A DNA stretch of 64,000 nucleotides from Providencia stuartii (lineage in GTDB: Bacteria > Pseudomonadota > Gammaproteobacteria > Enterobacterales > Enterobacteriaceae): assembly GCF_029277985.1 (NCBI RefSeq), contig NZ_CP119546.1, positions 3,286,001 through 3,350,000 on the forward strand, given 5' to 3'. A model generated the notes under the pieces. The model saw only the letters and a list, made by a program, of their open reading frames with translations. It was not told the DNA's origin and searched no databases. The translations under genes and the position numbers were made by a program. Positions 49,515 to 58,432 of the stretch are shown in pieces (the first letter of the stretch is position 1; each line of letters begins with the position of its first letter).

Positions 49515-50801
49515 ATGGCTGATAACAAAGCTAAGCTAACGACTGAGAGTGCAAGTACAATTGAACTAGACATTCTATCCCCAACTCTCGGTCAAGACGT
49601 TATCGATGTCCGAACTTTAGGTTCAAAAGGGTATTACACTTACGACCCTGGATTTACTTCTACTGCTTCATGTGAATCAAAAATCACGTATATCGACGGT
49701 GATAAAGGTATTCTGCTACACCGCGGTTTTCCAATTGACCAATTGGCAACCGAAGCCTCTTACCTTGAAGTCTGCTATATCCTGCTCTACGGCGAAGCAC
49801 CTACTCAAGAACAATATGAAACATTCAAAAACACGGTCACTCGCCATACCATGATCCATGAGCAGATCACTCGCATGCTGACGGGTTTCCGTCGTGACTC
49901 ACACCCTATGGCTGTTTTATGCGGCGTTACGGGTGCATTAGCCGCTTTCTACCATGATGCTCTGGATGTTAATAATCCGCGCCATCGTGAAATCACGGCT
50001 TATCGCCTGCTGTCTAAAATGCCTACCGTTGCGGCGATGTGCTACAAGTATTCAATCGGCCAACCTTTTGTTTATCCACGTAATGACCTGTCGTATGCAG
50101 GTAATTTCTTGTACATGATGTTCTCAACACCTTGTGAAGATTATGTGGTTAACCCAGTGCTTGAGCGCGCGATGGATCGTATTTTAATCCTGCACGCTGA
50201 TCACGAACAAAATGCCTCTACCTCAACGGTACGTACTGCGGGTTCTTCCGGCGCTAACCCATTCGCTTGTATCGCTGCGGGTATTGCCTCTCTATGGGGA
50301 CCAGCTCATGGTGGTGCTAACGAAGCTTGCTTGCGTATGTTGGAAGAAATTCAAACTGTTGAGCACATTCCTGCCTTTATCGAACGTGCGAAAGACAAAA
50401 ATGATTCTTTCCGCTTGATGGGCTTTGGTCACCGTGTGTACAAAAACCACGACCCACGTGCAACCGTGATGCGTGAGACCTGCCATGAAGTTCTTAATGA
50501 GCTAGGCCTCAATGACAGCTTGCTTGAAGTGGCCATGGAACTGGAACGTATCGCACTGAACGACCCGTATTTCATTGAGAAAAAACTGTACCCGAATGTT
50601 GACTTCTATTCAGGTATCATCTTGAAAGCAATGGGTATTCCTTCATCTATGTTCACCGTTATCTTTGCAATTGCCCGTACTATCGGATGGATTGCCCATT
50701 GGAACGAAATGCATGATGACGGACTGAAAATCGCGCGCCCTCGTCAGCTATACACGGGTTATGGCAAACGTGATTTTAATTCGAACCTAAAGGCTAAATA
50801 A
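49515..50801 (+). CDS. gltA: Citrate synthase GltA (type II, NADH-sensitive)
   Basis: A 428-residue hexameric enzyme condensing oxaloacetate and acetyl-CoA. The N-terminal beta-rich NADH-binding domain (1-50) marks type [52 protein letters not shown] with catalytic His, and the Asp in NVDFYSGI are intact. GAGACC precedes the ATG. Divergent from sdhC, as in E. coli. Confidence 0.98.
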   Translation: MADNKAKLTTESASTIELDILSPTLGQDVIDVRTLGSKGYYTYDPGFTSTASCESKITYIDGDKGILLHRGFPIDQLATEASYLEVCYILLYGEAPTQEQYETFKNTVTRHTMIHEQITRMLTGFRRDSHPMAVLCGVTGALAAFYHDALDVNNPRHREITAYRLLSKMPTVAAMCYKYSIGQPFVYPRNDLSYAGNFLYMMFSTPCEDYVVNPVLERAMDRILILHADHEQNASTSTVRTAGSSGANPFACIAAGIASLWGPAHGGANEACLRMLEEIQTVEHIPAFIERAKDKNDSFRLMGFGHRVYKNHDPRATVMRETCHEVLNELGLNDSLLEVAMELERIALNDPYFIEKKLYPNVDFYSGIILKAMGIPSSMFTVIFAIARTIGWIAHWNEMHDDGLKIARPRQLYTGYGKRDFNSNLKAK

Positions 50802-50805
50802 TTCA

Positions 50806-50915
50806 AAGGGCAGCTAAGCGATCATTGCATGCGCAACGATACACAGGCACTAGCATGTGAATTCGTGTAAACAGATAAAATCGCCAATGCAGCCACTTGA
50901 AATATAAAGAATTAG
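50806..50915. repeat. Possible degenerate copy of the modF-upstream repeat
   Basis: The segment contains AAGCGATCATTGCATGC, CACTAGCATGTGA and GCCAATGCAGCCACTTGAAA. These parallel AAGCAAGTTAATGCATCAC, GACTAGTGAGC and GCCAAT...GCAGCCGCTTGAAG in the 17009-17144 element, in the same order. The alignment is by eye and includes gaps. Confidence 0.3.
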
Positions 50916-50962
50916 TCAAAAATAATATTCTAACTAAATAACAAGATACAACCCTACATACC

Positions 50963-50984
50963 AAAGCCCCATTTTCGGGGCTTT
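50963..50984. terminator. Terminator between gltA and the AraC-family gene
   Basis: AAAGCCCC-ATTTTC-GGGGCTTT followed by TCTATTTTTT. It overlaps the end of the convergent regulator region and serves both genes. Confidence 0.85.
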
Positions 50985-50985
50985 T

Positions 50986-51759
50986 CTATTTTTTATCCGC
51001 AAGGTGCTGATATTCTTTTGGGGTAACACCACTCATTTTTCGAAAGAAACTAATGAAAGCACTATCACTACTCAATCCCAGCTCTTGAGTAATAAAAGAG
51101 TAAGTTTTCCCTTGCGCTAATAGCTCAACCGCCTTGATAAAACGCCATTGTTGCCTCCATGCCTGATAACTCATTCCTGTTTCGTGTAAAAATAGACGAG
51201 TAATGGTTTTTTCACTCGCGCCTATTGTTTTAGCCAGTTCCATCAAGGGCGGAGGAAGTTGTTCCATGTTTAAATTTTTCATACGACGATCTTGCGGTAT
51301 CGCTAGTAGCATTGGCTCTTTGCTAGCATGTTGTAATTCATCAATAAACACGGGTAATAAATTAGCAAGCCTTCCCTGCTGCCAATTGCTATCAAATGGA
51401 GCCACTGCGATACGCTCAAGTAATTCCCTTAATAATGCGGTTACCGTTAAAATCATCACCTCATCACCTACTTGATGAGCAATTTGTTGGTTCAAATACA
51501 CTGAACGATAGCCAACCGAAGCCCTCATTTGTGCTCGATGGACAATATTTGCGGGGATCCACGCCACTCGTCCTGGCGGTAATAACGATAAACGATTTTC
51601 TAATGAAATAAGAATACAACCTTGCTGAGTGAACAGTAATTGCCCCATGTTGTGAGAATGAAATCCCGAATCATGCCGACCCATTTCTGCTGCAATACCC
51701 AAGATAGGCGCCTGATACCAATGGGTTTCAAATTTATCATGCTGATTAAGCCAAGCCAT
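50986..51759 (-). CDS. AraC-family transcriptional regulator with N-terminal cupin
   Basis: A 257-residue regulator. The N-terminal cupin (about 15-95) has HSHNMGQLLFTQQGCILISL and LLPPGRVAWIPANIVHRA. The C-terminal double helix-turn-helix (about 160-255) reads SEKTITRLFLHETGMSYQAWRQQ and LGLSSDSAFISFFRKMSGVTPKEY. The ligand is unknown. It is divergent from an MFS exporter gene across 102 bp, the usual layout for a regulator of its neighbour. Confidence 0.88.
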   Translation of the reverse strand: MAWLNQHDKFETHWYQAPILGIAAEMGRHDSGFHSHNMGQLLFTQQGCILISLENRLSLLPPGRVAWIPANIVHRAQMRASVGYRSVYLNQQIAHQVGDEVMILTVTALLRELLERIAVAPFDSNWQQGRLANLLPVFIDELQHASKEPMLLAIPQDRRMKNLNMEQLPPPLMELAKTIGASEKTITRLFLHETGMSYQAWRQQWRFIKAVELLAQGKTYSFITQELGLSSDSAFISFFRKMSGVTPKEYQHLADKK

Positions 51760-51784
51760 AACATGTCCTATTTTTGATATTTAT

Positions 51785-51808
51785 TGTCTTTATTATTGTA
51801 ATAAGACA
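51785..51808. promoter_or_regulatory. Inverted repeat in the araC-like / MFS intergenic region
   Basis: TGTCTTTATTA-TTG-TAATAAGACA, a near-perfect inverted repeat with one extra base in the left arm. It lies between divergent genes and is a candidate operator for the AraC-family protein. Confidence 0.45.
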
Positions 51809-51861
51809 GCGAAAATACAATTAAACTGCCCGCCATTAGTGACAACTATAGGATTATTAAC

Positions 51862-52989
51862 ATGAAACATCCTCTTTCATTATGGCTGGCTGTGGCCTTA
51901 ATGATGTTTCCACAAATCGTAGAGACCATTTACAGCCCCGCATTGACCAGTATTGCCATTGCATTTCAGGTTAATGCCGAACAAGCTTCACAAACGCTTT
52001 CATTCTATTTCTTTGCGTTTGCATTAGGCGTGATATTTTGGGGAAGAATGTGTGACACATTAGGTCGCCGTCCAACAATACTTGCGGGACTTTTGTTATA
52101 TGGCATAGCTTCCATATATGCTTTATTTATATCACATTTTTATTTATTACTCTTTTTACGTATGGTCTCTGCTTTTGGTGCGGCAGTAGGCTCAATTGGT
52201 ACACAAACGGCCATGCGCGACAGCTACCAAGGCCATGAATTAGCAAAAGTCTTTTCAATTATGGGGATCGCACTTGCTATCAGTCCTGCGCTTGGCATGT
52301 TAGCTGGCGCTATTTTGGTCAGTGGCGGTGGCTACCAAGCCGTTTTTATGGGTTTAGCCGTTTTAGCAATAGGGTTATTGTTATGGTCTTGTTATCGCCT
52401 ACCAGAGACGCGACCTGAAAATGTGATACGCCACCCATTTTTAAGCACGTTATTGGCCATGATTCAGGATAAAGAAATTATCAGAAATGTGATATTAATA
52501 GCATTTTTCAACATTAATTTATTCAGTTATTATCAGTTAGCGCCATTCCATTTTGAACAATTGGCGCTATCGCAACAACAATTTGGTCTAACTGGCATTT
52601 TATTAGCGCTAGGCGTAGGCATAGGTTCCATCGTAAATCGTCATTTACTGACTAAAAATTGGACAGCAGAAAAGTTAGTGAAGCTATCAAGCTTTATTTC
52701 ACTGCTTAGCAGCTGCTTAGTTTTTATACTTATGCATTCCGTTTGGTTTGTTTTGCCCGTTATTGGGGTCGTAATTGGTTATGGTATTGCCATCCCAAAC
52801 ATTCTTGCTCACGCACTTAATCGTTATTCGAGCAATAAAGGGACTGCTGGCGCAATATTAGGGCTGTTTTACTATGTTGGACTTGCGATAGGTTTACTGA
52901 TTGCGGGTTGGAGTCAACATTTAGGCGCTACTTTAATCATTTCTAGCATCATACTTGGCGTATCATCATTACGTTATCGAACCCATTAA
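51862..52989 (+). CDS. MFS transporter, Bcr/CflA-type drug exporter
   Basis: A 375-residue inner-membrane protein with about 12 hydrophobic helices. MFS motif A appears as GRMCDTLGRRPTILAG. RMVSAFGAAVGSIGTQTAMRD and ALAISPALGMLAGA (motif C-like) resemble Bcr/CflA and other 12-TM drug:proton antiporters. The substrate cannot be inferred. It is probably controlled by the divergent AraC-family regulator. The ATG lies 8 bp after AGGATT. Confidence 0.85.
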   Translation: MKHPLSLWLAVALMMFPQIVETIYSPALTSIAIAFQVNAEQASQTLSFYFFAFALGVIFWGRMCDTLGRRPTILAGLLLYGIASIYALFISHFYLLLFLRMVSAFGAAVGSIGTQTAMRDSYQGHELAKVFSIMGIALAISPALGMLAGAILVSGGGYQAVFMGLAVLAIGLLLWSCYRLPETRPENVIRHPFLSTLLAMIQDKEIIRNVILIAFFNINLFSYYQLAPFHFEQLALSQQQFGLTGILLALGVGIGSIVNRHLLTKNWTAEKLVKLSSFISLLSSCLVFILMHSVWFVLPVIGVVIGYGIAIPNILAHALNRYSSNKGTAGAILGLFYYVGLAIGLLIAGWSQHLGATLIISSIILGVSSLRYRTH

Positions 52990-52998
52990 TCTAATCAT

Positions 52999-53040
52999 GT
53001 GCAGCACATACTGTCTTGTGCTGCACTTCTTTTATTTTTT
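52999..53040 (+). terminator. Terminator of the MFS gene
   Basis: Perfect 9-bp stem GTGCAGCAC / GTGCTGCAC with a 10-base loop, then TTCTTTTATTTTTT, ten bases after the stop. Confidence 0.88.
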
Positions 53041-53054
53041 ATTCTAAAAACCGT

Positions 53055-53798
53055 TTAAGCTGGATTATCGATATCCACAAACACGGCATCTAACCCATGA
53101 TTATCGACCAACCATTGGGTGAGTGCTTTAATTCCGTAACGTTCCGTGGCATGGTGCCCTGCCGAATAAAAATGGATCCCCATCTCTCTTGCAATATGAA
53201 TCGTTTGTTCAGAAACTTCCCCTGTCACAAACGCATCAACACCAAATTCAGCCGCCTGAAGAATAAAACCTTGCCCGCCACCAGTACACCAAGCAATTTG
53301 ACGGATCTCTTGTTTACCTGTTTCTCCACAATGGAGTGTTTTACGATTAAGACGAGTTTCCAATCGTTCATTGAGCTCAGCAGGCGTAATAGGTTGATCA
53401 AAATAGCCAAAAGGCATTAGCGGGTCGATGTGCCCATCAATTTTTACCCCCATGAGGTGCGCTAGCTGAGTGTTATTACCAAGGTGGGGATGTGCATCTA
53501 AAGGTAAGTGATACCCGTATAAATTAATATCATTTTCAAGCAAAGTTTTTAAACGCTTCCTCTTCATGCCCTTGATAACCACAGGTTCATTTTTCCAAAA
53601 ATAACCATGGTGAACAATGACCGCATCGGCATTCATCTCAACCGCTTTATCAAGTAGAGCTTGGCAAGCTGTCACCCCTGTCACTATCTTTTGTACATGT
53701 GAACGGCCTTCAACTTGTAAACCGTTAGGTGCATAGTCATGAAACTCGCTAACCTTCAGCTCATTATTGATAAGTTCTTCCAACGCTAAATTACGCAT
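53055..53798 (-). CDS. ybgI: Nif3-like dinuclear metal-centre protein YbgI
   Basis: A 247-residue NIF3-family protein, same length as E. coli YbgI. Metal ligands are visible in DAVIVHHGYFWKNEP, YHLPLDAHPHLGNN and SAGHHATERYG. DYAPNGLQVEG and GVDAFVTGEVSEQT are further hallmarks. Family members are annotated as type 2 GTP cyclohydrolase I or radiation-resistance hydrolases; the true reaction is unsettled. Convergent with the MFS gene. Confidence 0.93.
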   Translation of the reverse strand: MRNLALEELINNELKVSEFHDYAPNGLQVEGRSHVQKIVTGVTACQALLDKAVEMNADAVIVHHGYFWKNEPVVIKGMKRKRLKTLLENDINLYGYHLPLDAHPHLGNNTQLAHLMGVKIDGHIDPLMPFGYFDQPITPAELNERLETRLNRKTLHCGETGKQEIRQIAWCTGGGQGFILQAAEFGVDAFVTGEVSEQTIHIAREMGIHFYSAGHHATERYGIKALTQWLVDNHGLDAVFVDIDNPA

Positions 53799-54091
53799 AA
53801 TCGAGTCCTTTTACAGCATCATTTTGTCTTTACTGGATAAAAATGATTTATTCATTGGCAAAATTCAATACTGCCTAGCTTATAAGCCTATGCCATAAAA
53901 GGAAACGGCTATTTTAAACAATTCGTAGAGAGCTGATCTCTACAGAAACTAAAGATGAATCCGTCGTTTATCCTATGCTGCAATCACAAAGCGCTTGTCA
54001 ATATGTTATCTAGCGCTTTTAAACACAGATAGCCTACCTCAAACACTTGCTCCCATATGACGCGAGCTTATTTCAATAAGAGGAATATTTT

Positions 54092-54142
54092 ATGCAAACA
54101 CTTTTAACGTCAATAACATTAAGTTTGCCCTGCAACCTCTAA
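54092..54142 (+). CDS. Possible 16-residue peptide (uncertain)
   Basis: ATG opens MQTLLTSITLSLPCNL and stops at TAA. AGAGGAA precedes it at a normal distance, and a hairpin with a T-run (54188-54220) follows 45 bp later. No family is recognised. Such a short frame can occur by chance. Confidence 0.25.
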   Translation: MQTLLTSITLSLPCNL

Positions 54143-54187
54143 GCAAAAGTAATGTTATTATCTTTAGGCATACCCCTCTTAAATAAG

Positions 54188-54221
54188 CGTAAAATCAGAC
54201 TGGGTATTTTACGTCGTTTTT
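54188..54221 (+). terminator. Terminator-like hairpin downstream of the tiny frame
   Basis: CGTAAAAT / ATTTTACG stem with a 10-base loop followed by TCGTTTTTCC. No annotated gene lies directly upstream on the plus strand except the tiny frame. Confidence 0.5.
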
Positions 54222-54664
54222 CCTCTAAAGATTATCTACTTTAAATTAATCATTAAAATAAAACCCTTATTACGAGTATATAAATCAACTTATCATAGAT
54301 TAATCATTTTTTATTTTTAAACAAACGAACATATTAAAAACAGGCAACCTAAACACTAAAATAAAAACAACAAAAATGTGTTAAACCCATTTTCAATGAT
54401 AACCCTCTGTTATACAAAACCATTAATAAACACACCAATATAAAATATAAATCAATCTTTTGAATTTATTACCTTCATTATGATAAACAACATAAAAAAA
54501 CACAAATTATTTGTGTTTCCCCCGCATATATGTCAGCACCTTTTTATTTTATATTTATAGGGAAATTAAACGAAATTTAAATAATGTGTTATTTTTCGTT
54601 GCCATCAAAAACAATCTAAAATATTACTAATAATCCCATTCAGTCTTAATAGGTACTAATAATA

Positions 54665-55474
54665 ATGATTAAATTACCCTTATTGGTGGTATTGTCTTTT
54701 TCTTTGGCGGGTTGTTCCTCAAGTGAGAAAATTAAAATTGGTTATCCTATTTTAATAACAGAAAGCACCAAACAAAAAATCAATGATATCATTAATAATG
54801 ACGTCATACCGAACCAGACGTTGAGTTATGATGAAAAGATCAATCGTATCTCAGCTACATTTTTAGGCACGCCGTATGTTGCGAATACATTAATAGGTGG
54901 TCCAGAACAACAAGAAACCCTCGTCGCGAACTTTGAGGGTGTCGATTGTTTTACATATCTGGATTATGTCGTTGCACTTAGCCTTTCTAATAATGAAAAA
55001 TCCTTTTTAAATTCATTGGTTAATACCCGTTATAAGGATTCCCAAGTCACTTATTATAAACGTAAGCATTTCTTCACAGATTGGTATGCCGTAGCACCTA
55101 AAAATGCCATTGATGTTACTGCAACAATTAGCCCAAATAGCATCACGGTAGAAAAAAATTTAAATATAAAATCAGATGGCAGTGAATATATAAAAGGATT
55201 AGGCGCTATTCCTAGAACAATCACTTATATTCCGGGTAATATGATCAACCAATCGGTGATTGATAACATAAAAACAGGTGACTATATTGGCGTATATTCA
55301 CCAATAAGTGGTTTAGATGTCTCTCATACTGGCTTTGCGATTAAGAAGGATGGTCAATTATGGTATCGAAATGCCTCGTCTTTATCTAAAAATAATAAAG
55401 TCGTTGATACGCCCTTTCTTGAATATATGAGCACAAGGCCCGGTATTTTAGTTTTACGCTCGATATCTAAATAA
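54665..55474 (+). CDS. DUF1460 lipoprotein, NlpC/P60-like amidase fold
   Basis: A 269-residue protein with a lipoprotein signal (FSLAGC, Cys17, then SSS, which favours outer-membrane sorting). The DUF1460 hallmarks are FLGTPYVANTLIGG (about 66-79), NFEGVDCFTYLDYVVAL with candidate nucleophile C95, and DVSHTGFAIKKDGQLWYRNAS with candidate His221. The family is related to NlpC/P60 peptidases and amidases acting on peptidoglycan; activity is inferred. It sits in an AT-rich accessory stretch, followed after 134 bp by a tiny exported protein gene. Confidence 0.85.
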   Translation: MIKLPLLVVLSFSLAGCSSSEKIKIGYPILITESTKQKINDIINNDVIPNQTLSYDEKINRISATFLGTPYVANTLIGGPEQQETLVANFEGVDCFTYLDYVVALSLSNNEKSFLNSLVNTRYKDSQVTYYKRKHFFTDWYAVAPKNAIDVTATISPNSITVEKNLNIKSDGSEYIKGLGAIPRTITYIPGNMINQSVIDNIKTGDYIGVYSPISGLDVSHTGFAIKKDGQLWYRNASSLSKNNKVVDTPFLEYMSTRPGILVLRSISK

Positions 55475-55608
55475 ATGCATATGAAAGTAAAGAGCCCCTT
55501 AACTTTTCACAAGTAATTTAAAACTGATAAAAACACTAAGCGCATTTTATTTTTCAACACCATCATTTCATATATTAAACGCTTTAATTAATACTGTTTG
55601 GAGGAATA

Positions 55609-55800
55609 ATGAAATATACAATGTTACTTATATCGACATTTTACCTACTCCCTCTAACGGCAAAAGCAATTACCGTTGAAGGCAATGATGTTAAACCCAT
55701 CAAAAAGATTGAATATTGTTTTGTCGATTGGGTTAATAACCCACTAAAATTACTCTCTTGTAGCTTAATTGGAGAAGTCCCACCTGATAGTGATAAATAA
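55609..55800 (+). CDS. Small exported protein of unknown function
   Basis: A 63-residue protein with a clear signal peptide (MKYTMLLISTFYLLPLTAKA, cleavage after AKA) and a 43-residue mature part containing two cysteines (C37, C51) able to form a disulfide. TTTGGAGG precedes the ATG, a strong ribosome site. I do not recognise the family. It is downstream and co-oriented with the DUF1460 gene, so a shared periplasmic role is possible. Confidence 0.7.
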   Translation: MKYTMLLISTFYLLPLTAKAITVEGNDVKPIKKIEYCFVDWVNNPLKLLSCSLIGEVPPDSDK

Positions 55801-55948
55801 ACCTATTCATCACTCGTCACGATACTCATTCTATCTTATGTTTGATTTATCAAAGAACATAAAAATTCATGATGAAAAATCGTCAGAAAAGGCGTGATAG
55901 AAAGAGGGAGATAACGAGTTAAAGTCATCGTTTGATTTAATCCCCTTT

Positions 55949-55977
55949 CCCCACAATATTTTGTCGTTATTGCGGGG
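55949..55977 (-). terminator. Hairpin downstream of ybfA
   Basis: CCCCACAATA pairs with TATTGCGGGG (one mismatch) 28 bp after the ybfA stop. No T-run follows. Confidence 0.4.
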
Positions 55978-56004
55978 ACAGGGTCGCACTAATACGTATC
56001 GTTA

Positions 56005-56211
56005 TTAACGATGCGTCTCCATTGTCATTTCAGAACGATCAAGCCAAACAGGCTTATCGCTTGTTTTTGCCCAAACTTTATGGAGATAACTATAAAACTT
56101 AGCGCGTTGTGGATAAAAAGCCATAACCGGAAATGCAAGTATGCCAGCGGTTAACGCTGCTGTGCGGCGTAAAAGCACCTGATTACGGGAATATTCGTGA
56201 TATGTGGACAT
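56005..56211 (-). CDS. ybfA: YbfA family protein
   Basis: A 68-residue protein, same length as E. coli YbfA. LLRRTAALTAGILAFPVMAF forms a probable membrane segment, and RAKFYSYLHKVWAKTSDKPVW is strongly conserved. Function is unknown. CAGGAGGATAT precedes ATG 56211, which fixes the start against a longer frame. It is divergent from kdp, as in E. coli. Confidence 0.9.
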   Translation of the reverse strand: MSTYHEYSRNQVLLRRTAALTAGILAFPVMAFYPQRAKFYSYLHKVWAKTSDKPVWLDRSEMTMETHR

Positions 56212-56623
56212 CGATATCCTCCTGTCAGTAGCCACATTATTTGCCGATTTTAACTTCTCTCTTTCACAACACATCATCTCATTGGAGAGTGACTAAAATC
56301 GGACAGATAGTATGAAAGGTAAATTAACTACCTTAATAATACTCTTCATTTGGTAATTTTACTACTGATCTGACCACTTAAATAAGAAAAAAATCACTAA
56401 TTCACCCGTAAAAATGTAAGTTTATTACAGATCTTAACAAAATAACGAACAAAAGAAACAAAATAACCACAGAAAATTAACAATGTATTGTTAACAAATC
56501 AGGCCATGACTGCTTTTGATTGCGATTTTTATACTTTTTTTACACCGCTCTCTGGTTTTTTTTCAGCTTATTTACAACGCAATTCTTATGCTGTCTCCAT
56601 GGGAATAATAAGGAGAAACTACA
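56212..56623. other. Divergent control region ybfA / kdpF
   Basis: 412 bp without a gene. It contains a perfect inverted repeat TTAACAAT-GT-ATTGTTAA at 56477-56494 and the KdpE box at 56526-56546. A short open frame crossing into kdpF is not credible. Confidence 0.6.
56526..56546 (+). promoter_or_regulatory. KdpE-binding site of the kdp promoter
   Basis: TTTTTATACTTTTTTTACAC (then C) is the same T-rich sequence that KdpE binds upstream of E. coli kdpFABC. It lies about 78 bp before the kdpF start. Confidence 0.82.
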
Positions 56624-56713
56624 GTGTCATTACTTTCCATCCTCGGGACAGTCTTCGTTGCTTTACTGTTGGTCTATCTAATTTATGTTCTGCTTAATGC
56701 GGAGGAATTTTAA
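56624..56713 (+). CDS. kdpF: K+-transporting ATPase stabilising peptide KdpF
   Basis: A 29-residue single-helix peptide, [20 protein letters not shown] continuing to LLNAEEF, with GTG start behind AAGGAG. It stabilises the KdpABC complex in the inner membrane. Length equals E. coli KdpF. Its stop is one base before the kdpA ATG. Confidence 0.93.
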   Translation: MSLLSILGTVFVALLLVYLIYVLLNAEEF

Positions 56714-56714
56714 G

Positions 56715-58418
56715 ATGGCCGTAACTGCGCTTCTACTCATCGCCAGCTTTTTGCTGGTGCTTATTGTATTAGCAAAACCATTAGGTTTGTTTATTGCTCG
56801 TTTAATTGAAGGTGACATGCCACGTTTTGTTATGAAAACTGAAGCCGTGGTATGGCGTTGCAGTGGACTAAAACAACCAGGTCGAGAAATGACCGAAATG
56901 AATTGGTCACGTTACGCTCTGGCGATACTTCTATTTAACCTTTTAGGTTTTATCCTGCTGTTCACTCTATTGATATTTCAAGGGCATCTTCCACTTAATC
57001 CACAACAGCTGCCAGGAATGAATTGGGATCTCGCGTTCAATACTGCGGTGAGCTTCGTGACGAATACTAACTGGCAATCGTACAGCGGCGAAAACAGCTT
57101 AAGTTACCTTAGTCAAATGGCAGGCTTAACAGTGCAAAATTTTTTATCTGCCGCGACAGGAATTGCAGTCGTCTTTGCATTAATCCGTGCTTTTGTACGC
57201 CACAATAGCAAAACGTTAGGTAATGCTTGGGTAGATATCACCCGCATTACCCTCTATTTACTCTTACCTTTAGCCATTATTTTTGCGCTATTCTTTGTAA
57301 GCCAAGGCGTCATTCAAAGTTTTTCCCCATACGCTTTAAGTGATAACTTAAATAGCTCCGCACAATTCATTCCAATGGGGCCAGTTGCATCCCAAGAAGC
57401 CATCAAACTATTGGGAACAAATGGTGGCGGTTTCTTCGGTGCTAACTCATCCCACCCTTTTGAAAACCCAACAGCACTGAGTAATTTTGTGCAAATGCTC
57501 GCGATATTCTTGATCCCAACAGCATTGTGCTTTGCTTTTGGTCGTACTGTTGGCGATAACAAGCAAGGCAACGCCCTGCTTTGGGTGATGGCCATTATCT
57601 TTGTTATTGCCGCAATGCTGGTGATCAATGCCGAATATGTTGGTAACCCTTTCTTAAGTGAGTTTTCCGCGAGCAGTACCGCCAATATGGAAGGTAAAGA
57701 AAGTCGATTCGGTATTCTTGGCTCTGCATTGTATGCCGTTGTCACTACCGCTGCGTCATGCGGCGCAGTAAATGGAATGCATGATTCGTTCACCGCTTTA
57801 GGTGGCATGATCCCAATGTGGTTAATGCAGATCGGTGAAGTGGTGTTTGGTGGTGTGGGTTCAGGCCTATATGGCATGCTGTTATTTGTTTTACTTGCCG
57901 TATTTATTGCTGGCTTAATGATCGGACGTACACCTGAGTATTTAGGTAAAAAAATTGAAGTCCGTGAAATGAAATTGGTCGCTATTGCCATTTTAGTCAC
58001 GCCCACTTTAGTACTTTGTGGTACGACTCTGGCGTTAATGACCGAAACAGGACGTGCTGCCATTTTAAATCCAGGTGCTCATGGGTTTAGTGAAGTGCTG
58101 TATGCCTTCTCTTCAGCAGCAAATAATAACGGTAGTGCTTTTGCTGGACTCAGTACTAATACCCCGTTTTATAACACAATATTGGCGATTGTTATGCTAC
58201 TAGGACGTTTTGGTGTCATCTTACCCGTCTTGGCCATTGCAGGTTCTCTGACCATGAAAAAACCACAAATAGCCAATACGGCAAACTTACCGACTCATGG
58301 CCCTGTATTTGTCGGCCTATTGATCTTAACCGTTTTACTCATCGGTGCGCTAACTTTCGTTCCCGCTCTCGCATTGGGACCGATAGCAGAACATTTGCAA
58401 ATTAAGTTAGCAGCATAA
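56715..58418 (+). CDS. kdpA: K+-transporting ATPase subunit KdpA (K+ channel-like)
   Basis: A 567-residue inner-membrane subunit with about ten helices and four selectivity-filter repeats: [47 protein letters not shown] and [14 protein letters not shown]. It binds K+ with high affinity and passes it to KdpB. The N-terminus reads [15 protein letters not shown] 56715 follows GGAGGAATTTTAAG. A longer open start lies inside kdpF and is rejected. Confidence 0.96.
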   Translation: MAVTALLLIASFLLVLIVLAKPLGLFIARLIEGDMPRFVMKTEAVVWRCSGLKQPGREMTEMNWSRYALAILLFNLLGFILLFTLLIFQGHLPLNPQQLPGMNWDLAFNTAVSFVTNTNWQSYSGENSLSYLSQMAGLTVQNFLSAATGIAVVFALIRAFVRHNSKTLGNAWVDITRITLYLLLPLAIIFALFFVSQGVIQSFSPYALSDNLNSSAQFIPMGPVASQEAIKLLGTNGGGFFGANSSHPFENPTALSNFVQMLAIFLIPTALCFAFGRTVGDNKQGNALLWVMAIIFVIAAMLVINAEYVGNPFLSEFSASSTANMEGKESRFGILGSALYAVVTTAASCGAVNGMHDSFTALGGMIPMWLMQIGEVVFGGVGSGLYGMLLFVLLAVFIAGLMIGRTPEYLGKKIEVREMKLVAIAILVTPTLVLCGTTLALMTETGRAAILNPGAHGFSEVLYAFSSAANNNGSAFAGLSTNTPFYNTILAIVMLLGRFGVILPVLAIAGSLTMKKPQIANTANLPTHGPVFVGLLILTVLLIGALTFVPALALGPIAEHLQIKLAA

Positions 58419-58432
58419 TGAGGGTCATTAAA

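Larger units (their letters stand above)
53799..54664. other. AT-rich intergenic region with a possible tiny transcript
   Basis: 866 bp. It holds an AAAGCGCT / AGCGCTTT inverted repeat near 53987-54017, a 16-codon open frame with a good ribosome site (54092-54142) and a following hairpin (54188-54213). From 54230 to 54660 it is extremely AT-rich with nothing recognised. Confidence 0.5.

Noticed and set aside
56488..56697. 69-codon frame leading into kdpF
   Set aside because: It overlaps the KdpE site and kdpF in another frame, and no ribosome site precedes it.
57314..58063. 249-codon frame antisense to kdpA
   Set aside because: It is a shadow of the kdpA reading frame; no ribosome site or family match, whereas kdpA is fully conserved.
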